Assembly (NCBI GenBank): GCA_937925925.1
Contig: CALANA010000091.1
Coordinates: 1 to 64,000 of the forward strand
Length of the DNA: 64,000 nt
Direction: 5' to 3'
Origin: an uncultured Chloroflexales bacterium
GTDB lineage: Bacteria > Chloroflexota > Chloroflexia > Chloroflexales > Chloroflexaceae
The notes under the pieces are model-generated. The model had not been told where the DNA came from. It ran no database searches and saw only the letters and a program-made list of their open reading frames with translations. The position numbers were made by a program, and so were the translations under genes. Positions 18,451 through 26,241 of the stretch are shown piece by piece. Each line of letters starts with the position of its first letter. The first letter of the stretch is position 1.

Positions 18451-19637
18451 GCCGCTTGATCCTTTCGGGACGCAATGTGTATATCACGACTGGCTATTTC
18501 ACTGAATAATGCAGCAATCTGCTTCCCGTAGATTTTGTCAGTATAGTAGGTCTCTACGTGTTTCCGACCCTTGACTCCCATCATCTGCGCACGTTCCGGG
18601 TCGTTAATTACCGTTAACAAGGCTCGGGCCAGGGCATGATAATCACGCGGCTCAATCAAGATGCCCATCTCCCCGTCTACCAGAAACTCGGGTACGCCAC
18701 CAGCGCGTGTTGCTACTACCGGCTTGCCCATCGCCATTGCTTCCAGTGCAACCAGGCCAAACGGCTCTTCGTGACTGGGCATCGTGGACACGGTAGCACT
18801 GGCAAATACTGCGGGCAGATCGCTACGATGTCCGATCAGCTTGACACGGTGCCCAACGTTCAGTTCAGCGATCAGATTTTCGAGAGTTCCGAGAAATCCC
18901 TCCACATTCTCGCCGCCGGCCAGCAGAAAGTACGTATCAGGGCGTTCTTTGAGTACCAGCGCAGCAGCACGGATCAGGTCATCCTGGCCCTTAAACGGTG
19001 AGAGGCGTCCTGCCAGGACTACAACCGGCGCATCGGCGGGAATGTTCCATTCCCTGCGAATGCTGGCACCAGATATGGTCGGGTCATAGCGCTCAAACGT
19101 GATCGCGTTGGGAATGGTGACTAATCTGGTGGGATCAGCAACATACGGGAGAAAGGCTCGACGCATAGCTTCACTGCTCACGGTTATTTTGTGGGCATGT
19201 TTGATCACGCGCTGGTGCAACCGACTGTTTGCCAGGTAGTGTGTAATCTGAGCATTTAAGACCAGAGGACGACCGGTTAACAGCGATACGACATAGGTGA
19301 TGGTCATTCCAACCGTGCGATCAACCGTGTAAAGCACGTCGATCTTTTCGCGTTGTACCAGCGTAGTGACACGCGGCACGGTCAGCAGTGCTTCTGCGGC
19401 GCGGAGTGGTTTACCCAGGCGTGTCGGTGGATGTAACTCGCTGCCCCCCACTTCCATTGGGATTATCGTCGCATGCGGCAAATCACGTAAAAATTCATAT
19501 ACCTTGCCACGCGGGGCTGAGACGGCATAGATGTGAAAATGTGCTGGTTCCAGGTAGGGTAATCCCAGCAACAGCATGGCAATATCACCGCCTATGTACC
19601 CGGCTGCGTTAACGATTAAGATTTTTGTTTGTGACAC
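18447..19637 (-). CDS. GT4-type glycosyltransferase
   Basis: 396 residues from a GTG at 19637, chosen because AGGAG (19645-19649) is 7 bp upstream; an ATG at 19658 would add 7 residues and lacks such a site. It begins QTKILIVNAAGYIGGDIAML. GT4 features are VVVLAGRLSPFKGQDDLIRA, FLLAGGENVEG, VKLIGHRSDLPAVFASATV, and SHEEPFGLVALEAMAMGKPVVATRAGGVPE with the E-x7-E site. The C-terminus has the usual helix with ETYYTDKIYGKQI. It lies 27 bp downstream of the 19665-20543 gene and overlaps the next gene by 4 bp. Confidence 0.88.
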   Translation of the reverse strand: MSQTKILIVNAAGYIGGDIAMLLLGLPYLEPAHFHIYAVSAPRGKVYEFLRDLPHATIIPMEVGGSELHPPTRLGKPLRAAEALLTVPRVTTLVQREKIDVLYTVDRTVGMTITYVVSLLTGRPLVLNAQITHYLANSRLHQRVIKHAHKITVSSEAMRRAFLPYVADPTRLVTIPNAITFERYDPTISGASIRREWNIPADAPVVVLAGRLSPFKGQDDLIRAAALVLKERPDTYFLLAGGENVEGFLGTLENLIAELNVGHRVKLIGHRSDLPAVFASATVSTMPSHEEPFGLVALEAMAMGKPVVATRAGGVPEFLVDGEMGILIEPRDYHALARALLTVINDPERAQMMGVKGRKHVETYYTDKIYGKQIAALFSEIASRDIHIASRKDQAA

Positions 19638-19664
19638 AGGCCTGCTCCTATTCTGCATATGCCA

Positions 19665-20543
19665 TCATGCAAAAAGACGCTCGATGCGCCGGGTAGCGCG
19701 CACCTGCGCCCAGTTGAGTAGATTGTATGGCCGGCTGGGCACTGTCCGTATTGGTACCGGGACAGCCTGCGGGTTAATCGTCTGGGCATGGGTGCGGAAT
19801 TCATCGATGCGATGGCGTACCAGCGAGACAAAATGTCCGCCTACCAGATCTTTCGTGAATTTAGAACTGGTCTGGAGTACCGGTATCTGGCGTGCATCCC
19901 ACATCCGCGCCCCGATACGTACCCCAAGTGCTGACCAGCAGGTTTGTTCTTGCCACCAGCCCCGATGCCCGGTATAGGTAAACCGTGGTTCGTTATCGAT
20001 CAACAGATGTTCGATAAAATCCAGATCATAGGCGGTCTTCTGAAGAAAAACCAGCCCGGCATTGACCCGACTGAGCAGCTTTAAATCACCCAGTTGCCAG
20101 GGCTTGAGCGAATAGGAATCCTGGTAATCGTGCATGAAAATGATCGATGTCTGGTTGTCCGGGAGTTGAAACAGGCGCGAGAAAGGTCGAAAGAAGAGAA
20201 TATCCGTATCACAATAGGCCATATTGCCCTGCCCCAGCAAGACCACATCGAACAGTTTCAGCCCCAATACCGATGCACACCGAAAATTAGTACAGTAGGG
20301 ATAGTTACGTAACAATGACGCCAGTAATTCATCGGCCTCGGCCCGTGAGATGATGGTGACGCCGGGCAGCCCTTGCTGTAGTTTTGCAACATCCTCCGGA
20401 GTTAATGACCCATCATCGTGTAAAACAGAACGCAGTGGCTCCTGTGAGAAGGTATGGAGGGAGCTTAAACACATAAGCGCCATATCAACATCACGATGGC
20501 AGATCAAACTATGCACTTCTTGAACAGGGGGACTGGCCTGCAT
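19665..20543 (-). CDS. Glycosyltransferase-like protein with DXD motif (GT8-like)
   Basis: 292 residues from the ATG at 20543, preceded by AAGGAG; an upstream ATG at 20576 is less likely. It begins with HSLICHRDVDMALMCLSSL. The segment GNMAYCDTDILFFRPF (about 120) is a typical DXD metal-binding loop of GT8 or stem-type transferases. NAGLVFLQK and the later GHRGWWQEQTCWSALG resemble acceptor-side motifs of capillary and GT8 proteins. No membrane segment is visible. It is the first gene of the four-gene glycosyltransferase operon. Substrate unknown. Confidence 0.7.
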   Translation of the reverse strand: MQASPPVQEVHSLICHRDVDMALMCLSSLHTFSQEPLRSVLHDDGSLTPEDVAKLQQGLPGVTIISRAEADELLASLLRNYPYCTNFRCASVLGLKLFDVVLLGQGNMAYCDTDILFFRPFSRLFQLPDNQTSIIFMHDYQDSYSLKPWQLGDLKLLSRVNAGLVFLQKTAYDLDFIEHLLIDNEPRFTYTGHRGWWQEQTCWSALGVRIGARMWDARQIPVLQTSSKFTKDLVGGHFVSLVRHRIDEFRTHAQTINPQAVPVPIRTVPSRPYNLLNWAQVRATRRIERLFA

Positions 20544-20664
20544 ATGAGACTCCTTCACGGTTTTTCGGCTATGCACGGGTTCTTGCGATGTTCATCATCT
20601 CCTACACGCTTGTCATTCTAATGAATACGACCGCATAGGAGATCAATATTTTGTAAGGTTACTC

Positions 20665-20781
20665 GTAACCGTTCAGGTGGGGTGGTCAGGAGGGGCAACG
20701 CCCCTCCTGAAGTCTCTTCGGTTTTGCGGGGACTGCAGGCCCCCGCATCCCCGCCGGCGCAGGTACCACCTGAACGGTTAC
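20665..20781. mobile_element. Family A element (A2), intact, with 8-bp target duplication
   Basis: A 117-bp element with perfect 16-bp terminal inverted repeats (GTAACCGTTCAGGTGG and its complement), flanked by GGTTACTC at 20657-20664 and 20782-20789. It contains palindromes GGAGGGGCAACGCCCCTCC and a GCGGGG...CCCCGC stem. The right duplication contains the stop codon of the 20784-22154 gene. Confidence 0.85.
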
Positions 20782-20783
20782 GG

Positions 20784-22154
20784 TTACTCAGTACTCAATG
20801 ACCAGATCGCAATATCGCGTACATGCCAGCTATGCCCCAGGTTTTCGCCCCGGATCTGCACCGAGGTGATACCGGCTGGTACAGGTGTCCAGTATGACTT
20901 GAAGTGATACCCTTCTGGCCGTTGCTGCACCTGAAGTTGCGCGGCTTCCCATGTACGGCCACCATCGAAACTGACCTGCAGGTTCGTCGCTGCGGCGGCA
21001 AAGCGCAGGTGTGCATTGGCCGGAGCCGGGGCCGGAAAATGCACGTCAGGACTGGTGGTTGCATCGACAAAGCGTTGATCGGCATGGAGCATGGTGAAGG
21101 GACGGGAGGGATGCATGCTGACATTATCCCAATGCCAGGTGTTCGGATGGCATTCGTCAAAGGGGCATTCTTTGCGTGGTGTATAGGAATGATGCCCAAA
21201 CTGCACAATCCCCTGACTCCAATCCAGTTCGGGAATGGTGTTGTCAATCCACCAGAAATTATAGTCGGGCATGCCAAATTTGAGATGCGTACGCGAAATA
21301 CGCAACTCAAAGGTATCACGCCGCTGGGCGCTGGGGGTCAAAAAGTCTTGATAGCCGCGCCACCAGTTCTCGCCATCAACTGCTGTTACCTCAAAGTTGC
21401 GTACCACTGATCCGCGAAAGACGGTACCGTCGTTATGGTGCCCCATCACGATGTGAATGGCATGCCGCGGTTCACCGCTCAGATCCGGCATCCACAGTTG
21501 TAACGGTAATTGCAAATGATCCTGATAGGGCGTAATCCAGAAGCTCACCCAATCGCGGCCAGATGTGCGTTCAGTTGACAGATCAAAGCGAATAACCGCT
21601 TCCCCATCGGAGAAGTCTACCATATGATCGGGTGTAAGATAAATAACGCCATATCCCGTGGCATTGATGGCGGTCATCATGTGATTACGACAAATAAAAA
21701 CAGCATCCTCATAGGCGCTGATCGGATGGCTGGCAGGCGGTGGCGCGCAATCACTCCCATGGGCGGCCTGCATCGGTTCCAGCGTTTTCCAGGTATCACC
21801 ATCGCGGGAATGAATCGTGATGTCCCAATTATCTGGCCGCCATGGCTGGGGTTGCGCGGGATTGCCATCAAATGTTTCCAGAAAAGACGGCGTTCTGCCA
21901 TCAGTATCAGGGGCGTAATCGGAGTCGGGATCGGGATCGATATCGATATCAGGATCAGGAGCAGGATCGGGGACGGGGTTAGAGGCCGCATGCTGTCCCT
22001 GCATAATAAGTGCGAGGAAAATCTTGTTGTCTGACCGGGTGCCTTGTGCTGGCAGATGATGGGTAGCTAACAGACGGGCAAGCGAGATCTGGACCAAAAA
22101 GGTGAACAACAGGATGCTTACCAGTATAACTGGTTGCTTGATTTTATGAATCAT
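20784..22154 (-). CDS. Exported protein with acidic Asp-Pro linker and lectin-like domains
   Basis: About 456 residues from the ATG at 22154; the frame to 22367 extends into repeat DNA. A signal peptide is clear (VILVSILLFTFLVQISLA). A DPDIDIDPDPDSD-type linker of about 30 residues follows. The rest is beta-rich with many aromatic residues. A concanavalin-like fold is suggested by FLETFDG at its start, DWVSFWITPYQDHLQLPLQLW, FELRISRTHLKFGM and a closing TWHWDNVSMHP. The last 80 residues resemble a small beta domain (LQVSFDGGRTWEAAQL). FLALIMQ after the signal peptide echoes the FLPL motif of other exported proteins here. It is probably a glycan-binding or glycan-modifying surface protein. Confidence 0.65.
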   Translation of the reverse strand: MIHKIKQPVILVSILLFTFLVQISLARLLATHHLPAQGTRSDNKIFLALIMQGQHAASNPVPDPAPDPDIDIDPDPDSDYAPDTDGRTPSFLETFDGNPAQPQPWRPDNWDITIHSRDGDTWKTLEPMQAAHGSDCAPPPASHPISAYEDAVFICRNHMMTAINATGYGVIYLTPDHMVDFSDGEAVIRFDLSTERTSGRDWVSFWITPYQDHLQLPLQLWMPDLSGEPRHAIHIVMGHHNDGTVFRGSVVRNFEVTAVDGENWWRGYQDFLTPSAQRRDTFELRISRTHLKFGMPDYNFWWIDNTIPELDWSQGIVQFGHHSYTPRKECPFDECHPNTWHWDNVSMHPSRPFTMLHADQRFVDATTSPDVHFPAPAPANAHLRFAAAATNLQVSFDGGRTWEAAQLQVQQRPEGYHFKSYWTPVPAGITSVQIRGENLGHSWHVRDIAIWSLSTE

Positions 22155-22289
22155 AGAATATGGATACTCCTGGATTATCAACACGACGTAGTGAGCTAAG
22201 AAATCAGACCTGATCACTGCTGGTTTTTCGTGTACATCCTGGCCCTGCGCACGTTTGCTTACGCGGGACATCTGCGGATTGATTATTTT

Positions 22290-22588
22290 AGGACGTACGC
22301 GGTCGTCCATCACCCGATGGGTTTCGCCTGCGTCCGGGCGGTACGTTTCCTGTTTTTTGCTCGACATTTTCGTCTACGGCGAAAATGTCGAGCAAAAAAA
22401 GCGGTTCTTCCACGCTGCCCCCTTCGGCTTCGCTCAGAGCTTGCCCCGTTCGACTGCGCTCAGGGCAAGCTCTGAGCGCAGTCGAAGGGGGTACTCCGGC
22501 GAAAAAGCTTGTCCCGTTCGACTGCGCTCAGGGCAAGCTCTGAGCGTCGTCGAAGGAACGGGAGCTTCAAGCAACCACGTACGTCCTG
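22290..22588. repeat. Family B element (B4)
   Basis: Well-preserved ends AGGACGTACGCGGT and ACCACGTACGTCCTG. The core hairpin has perfect 20-bp arms, 22353-22372 and 22380-22399 (TTTTTTGCTCGACATTTTCG). Two CTCAGGGCAAGCTCTGAGCG palindromes follow. The right end is 2 bp from the stop codon of the acetyltransferase gene. Confidence 0.78.
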
Positions 22589-22590
22589 AT

Positions 22591-23214
22591 TTATGCATCG
22601 AACGTTTTAATTGCACGAGCGGGCACACCGGCCACTAATGTATGCGGTGGTACATCACGGTTGACCACACTCCCGGCCGCAACAATTGCCCCTGCTCCGA
22701 TGGTAACGCCGGGGAGAATGGTCGAGCGTGAACACAACCAGGTACCGGCACCGATGGTCACCGGTAGCCGTTGGGGTGGCCCGACGCGACGCTCTGCGCT
22801 CCCAATGTCATGCGTCGTCGTCAGTATCATCGTTTCGTGGCCCAATCCAACGCGATCACCAATAGTAATGGCGGCCCCCAGTTCCAGCACACAACCAATA
22901 TTGATCCAACATTCGCGGCCAAATGAGAGACGTTGTGTAATATCACCAGTACCGGTAATCGTAGGCATACCCCAGATGACAGTGCCATGACCGACATTGA
23001 ATCCCGCCATGCGTAGCGCATAGGCACGCAGGCGACTGCCAGCATATAGTGGTAATGGCGTAAGCAACAACTGCATCAGTAAAAGACGCGGATGAAATCC
23101 TTGTAGTTCTTCACGGGCTACTCGTTCTAGATGCCAGGGCGTGAACTGGCGCTGACCATTTGCATGCACCGTGTATTGCCGTTGATGTATTCTTCTCGTC
23201 ACAGGCAGCCTCAT
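22591..23214 (-). CDS. Hexapeptide-repeat O-acetyltransferase (LbH family)
   Basis: 207 residues. The C-terminal 120 residues are a left-handed beta-helix of hexapeptide repeats: HGTVIWGMPTITGTGDI, VGLGHETMILTTTHDIG, IGAGTWLCSRSTILPGVTIGAGAIVAAGSVV. The His in TTTHDIG corresponds to the catalytic His of Maa/NodL/WcaF-type acetyltransferases. It probably O-acetylates an exopolysaccharide sugar using acetyl-CoA. The expected Shine-Dalgarno is absent: a family A element ends 4 bp upstream of the ATG, and the likely original GGAG now lies on its far side (see findings). Expression may therefore be reduced. Confidence 0.82.
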   Translation of the reverse strand: MRLPVTRRIHQRQYTVHANGQRQFTPWHLERVAREELQGFHPRLLLMQLLLTPLPLYAGSRLRAYALRMAGFNVGHGTVIWGMPTITGTGDITQRLSFGRECWINIGCVLELGAAITIGDRVGLGHETMILTTTHDIGSAERRVGPPQRLPVTIGAGTWLCSRSTILPGVTIGAGAIVAAGSVVNRDVPPHTLVAGVPARAIKTFDA

Positions 23215-23218
23215 TTCT

Positions 23219-23382
23219 ATAACCGTTCAGGTGGGTTGGTTTGGAGGGGCGTTGCCCCTCCTGGTGTCTCTTCGTTTCGGCCCGTTGTGGCGGCGAAGCC
23301 GACACAACGGGCCGAAAAAGGGTTTCGCGGGGGCCTGCGGCCCCCGCAACCCCCGCTGGCGAACGTTCCCCTGAACGGTTAC
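23219..23382. mobile_element. Family A element (A3) inserted at a start codon
   Basis: A 164-bp element with ends ATAACCGTTCAGGTGG and CCTGAACGGTTAC, flanked by TCATTTCT at 23211-23218 and 23383-23390. Internal palindromes are GGAGGGGCGTTGCCCCTCC, CGTTGTGGCGGCGAAGCCGACACAACG and GCGGGGGCCTGCGGCCCCCGC. The left duplication contains the ATG (as CAT) of the acetyltransferase gene. Confidence 0.85.
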
Positions 23383-23406
23383 TCATTTCTTACTCCAATG
23401 CAGCAT

Positions 23407-24966
23407 TTACAATGGACGTAAGCCAGGTACAGGCAGCGGGTCAGGTTGCCATGGCCAGCGCTTCGGTGGTGCCTCCACCGGTTGAGCCACGATCCGCTCC
23501 AGGCTGTTGATCAGGCCCATCGACATTCCCACATAAATCATGCTTTGTGGCTCCCAGGCCATATCAACATAGGCAAAGATGAAATGCATGATAATGTATA
23601 ACACGGCTGTCAAGGCAATAGCACTCAAATCACCACCAGGCATACGCGCCAGAACCCGAAAGCCTTTAATAATCGATAAACCCACCATAAACAGCAGCGC
23701 CAGGAAGCCACCAATTCCGGTTTTGATCCAGATCCACAAGATCGAGTTATGCGGAATATACTCCCACCAATCAAAAAAGCTAATATCGGCCATCGGCGCA
23801 ATAATATGGAATTTTTGTCCAAACCCTACTCCTGTAAGCGGGGACATTCTAATGGTAAAGAAAATATTGATATTTTCAAGTATCCGATAGAGATTCGAGG
23901 ATTGATCCCGTTCACTGCTGGCATCCTCAGCTACTACGGACTTAATCGCACGGGCCGGCATTCCAATGACACCAGAACTGTTCCAGAAGGCACCGATATA
24001 GAGCGTACCGACTACAGCGGCAACAGGAGCAATCAAGAAGAAGGCCTTGCGATTGTGCCAGTATAGAACCGCGAATATAAACACCAGGGCAATCGCCAGG
24101 GTCACAAAAGCAGCGCGACGCTGATTAGCAAAGAAGCTGAGTAAGACAAAAGGCATCATTACCGGCAAAATGAGGCGACGAGCGTATGATGCCCTGAACA
24201 TCCAACTGCCAATCACCATGATAAAAAACGTGTTGGCATGTACCGAAGAGGGATGCCCGGCGATCCGATCTACGGTACTCAAATCAAACTTCAGCACAGT
24301 TGCTACAAACCAGGAACCGACGAACCCGTTGATAAAAATGGCGATCATCACCAACCACAGCAGAATACTCACCTGCCGACGCGTCTCGATCAAATTGCTC
24401 GTCAATATAAGCATCAGGGGCAGATAGTAGATCGCCCGCGATTCCCACAGGCCAATGTTCACGTTTCCCCCGCGCCCCAGTCCATAGACCAGGCCAAAAG
24501 TAATAAAAGCAATAAAGAGCAGCGTAGGCCAGAACAGGAGGCCAGTATAGAATGATTTGAGTTTGCGCTGGACAATCGCTCTGCCCAGCCAGGATACATA
24601 CGTCAGGACGAGAAACGACTCCAGTGGGCTAAAGATGATCGCGTTGCTGAGAAACAACAGCGACTCACCACTCGAAAAGTTCTTGATAAACGGATACCAA
24701 TAGACTAGCGCCGAATCAGCGGCCATACCCAGGCCCATGATAAGATACACCCCATAGCGTGGGTGATAGAAAATGAGGGTAACGCCAGCAATGTACCCAA
24801 ACCAGCCGAATAGCGCCGGATTGGGGCCGCTACGCGCCATCGAGAGGCCCATCAAGGTTGTGATGCCAATCAGACACGCAAACCAGAGCCACCATCTGAT
24901 GGTCGCCCGCCGTACCTGATCGGTGACGGTGATGATGTTTGAGCGAGGAGTAAAGCTTGTAATCAT
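23407..24966 (-). CDS. O-antigen ligase / Wzy-like polymerase
   Basis: 519 residues from the ATG at 24966; a TTG frame start at 25014 lies in repeat DNA. It is a polytopic membrane protein with about 11-12 hydrophobic segments and a large loop (about 345-420) between late helices, the layout of O-antigen ligases and Wzy polymerases. Diagnostic-like pieces are GRGGNVNIGLWESRAIYYLPLM, AGHPSSVHANTF, and, after the loop, GVGFGQKF...PHNSILWIWIKTGIGG, where the PHN motif matches the conserved Wzy_C His region. It should polymerise or ligate undecaprenyl-linked repeat units at the outer face of the membrane. It shares a strand and gene cluster with the flippase, chain-length protein and CpsD-like ATPase upstream. 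Confidence 0.8.
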   Translation of the reverse strand: MITSFTPRSNIITVTDQVRRATIRWWLWFACLIGITTLMGLSMARSGPNPALFGWFGYIAGVTLIFYHPRYGVYLIMGLGMAADSALVYWYPFIKNFSSGESLLFLSNAIIFSPLESFLVLTYVSWLGRAIVQRKLKSFYTGLLFWPTLLFIAFITFGLVYGLGRGGNVNIGLWESRAIYYLPLMLILTSNLIETRRQVSILLWLVMIAIFINGFVGSWFVATVLKFDLSTVDRIAGHPSSVHANTFFIMVIGSWMFRASYARRLILPVMMPFVLLSFFANQRRAAFVTLAIALVFIFAVLYWHNRKAFFLIAPVAAVVGTLYIGAFWNSSGVIGMPARAIKSVVAEDASSERDQSSNLYRILENINIFFTIRMSPLTGVGFGQKFHIIAPMADISFFDWWEYIPHNSILWIWIKTGIGGFLALLFMVGLSIIKGFRVLARMPGGDLSAIALTAVLYIIMHFIFAYVDMAWEPQSMIYVGMSMGLINSLERIVAQPVEAPPKRWPWQPDPLPVPGLRPL

Positions 24967-25011
24967 CTTGTGACTATTGTGTTTGTACGTCTTATTCCGT
25001 TGATCATCGAG

Positions 25012-25128
25012 CAATCTTACATCAATTGTGAAGACCTGGCGTCCCGGCTTGAGCCTGGACGGTTGTGAAGACCTGGTGTTCCGGCTTGAGCCTGGACGGA
25101 GCGAGACTCAGGCTCAAGCCGGAACGCC
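25012..25128. repeat. Family C element joined to family B
   Basis: Starts GCAATCTTACATCAATTGTGAAGACC and holds two copies of a TTGTGAAGACCTGG..CCGGCTTGAGCCTGGACGG module (about 25028-25057 and 25070-25098) plus the inverse CTCAAGCCGGAACGCC. It runs directly into B5, so one element inserted in another. Confidence 0.55.
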
Positions 25129-25235
25129 TTTCTTGCTCCACATCTTCGCCGTAGGCGAAAATGTGGAGCAAGAAACAGGAAACGTACCGCTCTGCCACGG
25201 GCGAAACCCATGGATGGCGTGATGGACGACTGCAT
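25129..25235. repeat. Family B element, partial (B5)
   Basis: Core hairpin arms 25129-25150 and 25154-25175 (TTTCTTGCTCCACATCTTCGCC) pair with one mismatch and have a GTA loop. The right flank keeps the ACGTACCGCTCTGCC..GGGCGAAACCCATGG module. The left half was lost or replaced by family C. Confidence 0.65.
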
Positions 25236-25279
25236 CAGTCCTACGATAGAGATGTGCTGTAGTATGGCCGTTTTTCGTA

Positions 25280-25423
25280 TCAAATCTGGTTAAACACAAA
25301 GTAGCCAATACAGACCAGGACACACAACGCAGCCAGCATCCAGAGCGTAAACGTCAAATCTTTTTTGCGCAATATCACGGCGATGATGGCGCACAAAAAT
25401 ATATAACCGAGAAAGACCTTCAT
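25280..25423 (-). CDS. Small two-helix membrane protein
   Basis: 47 residues, not previously assignable to a family. The ATG at 25423 is preceded by GAGAGGTG. The sequence is two hydrophobic stretches (FLGYIFLCAIIAVIL and LWMLAALCVLVCIGYFVF) joined by a short basic hinge (RKKD), so an N-in hairpin with both ends on one side is likely. It starts 16 bp after the stop of the CpsD-like ATPase and precedes the Wzy-like gene on the same strand. Operon position suggests a role in polysaccharide export or polymerisation, for example a helper for the polymerase or chain-length protein. That role is inferred from context only. Confidence 0.6.
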   Translation of the reverse strand: MKVFLGYIFLCAIIAVILRKKDLTFTLWMLAALCVLVCIGYFVFNQI

Positions 25424-25439
25424 ACACCTCTCGTTCACC

Positions 25440-26234
25440 TCAGTCTTCAGGTAAAAAAGCGCGTACCCATTTGGGAGTATGAATGTAGGTTTTGTTCAGC
25501 ACCACCCCCAGTATAGGTAAATGTTTTATTTCGTCCAACCCCATTTTCACATCATTGATTGGTGTAATTCCCTGCTGCACCACCAGGCAACAGGCGTTCG
25601 CAAGTGAAGCCAGCGCAATGGCATCACTGGTCAACATAATGGCTGGAACATCCAGAATAAGATGATCAAAACGTTGATCGAGTTCCTCGATGCAGTTCTT
25701 CAGCGTATCACTACGGGCGATTAACGGGCGCTGGCTCATTGGCATATCGCCGGCTGGTAGCAGGCTGAGATTCGGGCGATCGGTCTGGATCAAGACCTCA
25801 TCAAGCGTTGCTCCATGCAATAACACCCCGGCCAGACCGGGATTACCTCTCATCATATCGTCCATATCAGCTTGATTTGCCGTACGCCGGGAGGCCTGTT
25901 TCGCTCCTCGCTTTTTCGTCGAAGTAGACAGATGATCGTGCATGCCAGGGTTATACCAGTTTAACTCAAGCGCACACACCCGGGTATCCAGATCGTTTGC
26001 CAGGGTTGCTGCCAGCGCGAGAGAGATATAGGTAACACCTTCTTTACGCAATGTTGCGATCACCGAGATCCGTGCCGGGAGGTTCTCGCGGTGCATAATC
26101 CCGGTGATCATCCGCCGTACATTATTAGCTGCCTCTGTGGGTATCGCGTAGAAGGGCGTCCCATCCGTAGCCCGCAAGGGCACGGTGGTCTCCTGAGCGC
26201 TACTTTTTTTACGCGGTTTTTGCACTTTTGCCAT
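25440..26234 (-). CDS. CpsD/CapB-like ATPase with degenerate P-loop
   Basis: 264 residues from the ATG at 26234, 7 bp after the flippase stop. The fold follows the MinD/BY-kinase family: a strand then VIATLRKEGVTYISLALAATLA (about 55-76), VCALELNWYNPG where Walker A' should be, GLAGVLLHGATLDEVL, LSLLPAGDMP, and FDHLILDVPAIMLTSDAIALA (Walker B region). The canonical GEGKS/T loop is replaced by KEGVT and the second Asp of Walker A' is missing. No C-terminal tyrosine cluster is seen; the protein ends WVRAFLPED. The partner chain-length protein is encoded two genes upstream. It probably keeps the regulatory partner role; tyrosine kinase activity is doubtful. Confidence 0.75.
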   Translation of the reverse strand: MAKVQKPRKKSSAQETTVPLRATDGTPFYAIPTEAANNVRRMITGIMHRENLPARISVIATLRKEGVTYISLALAATLANDLDTRVCALELNWYNPGMHDHLSTSTKKRGAKQASRRTANQADMDDMMRGNPGLAGVLLHGATLDEVLIQTDRPNLSLLPAGDMPMSQRPLIARSDTLKNCIEELDQRFDHLILDVPAIMLTSDAIALASLANACCLVVQQGITPINDVKMGLDEIKHLPILGVVLNKTYIHTPKWVRAFLPED

Positions 26235-26241
26235 GGGTGGG

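Noticed and set aside
23111-23386. Minus-strand frame of 91 codons beginning with a good GGAG-ATG
   Set aside because: It is the former start of the acetyltransferase gene reading into the inserted family A element and then out of frame; not an independent protein. It is reported under findings instead.
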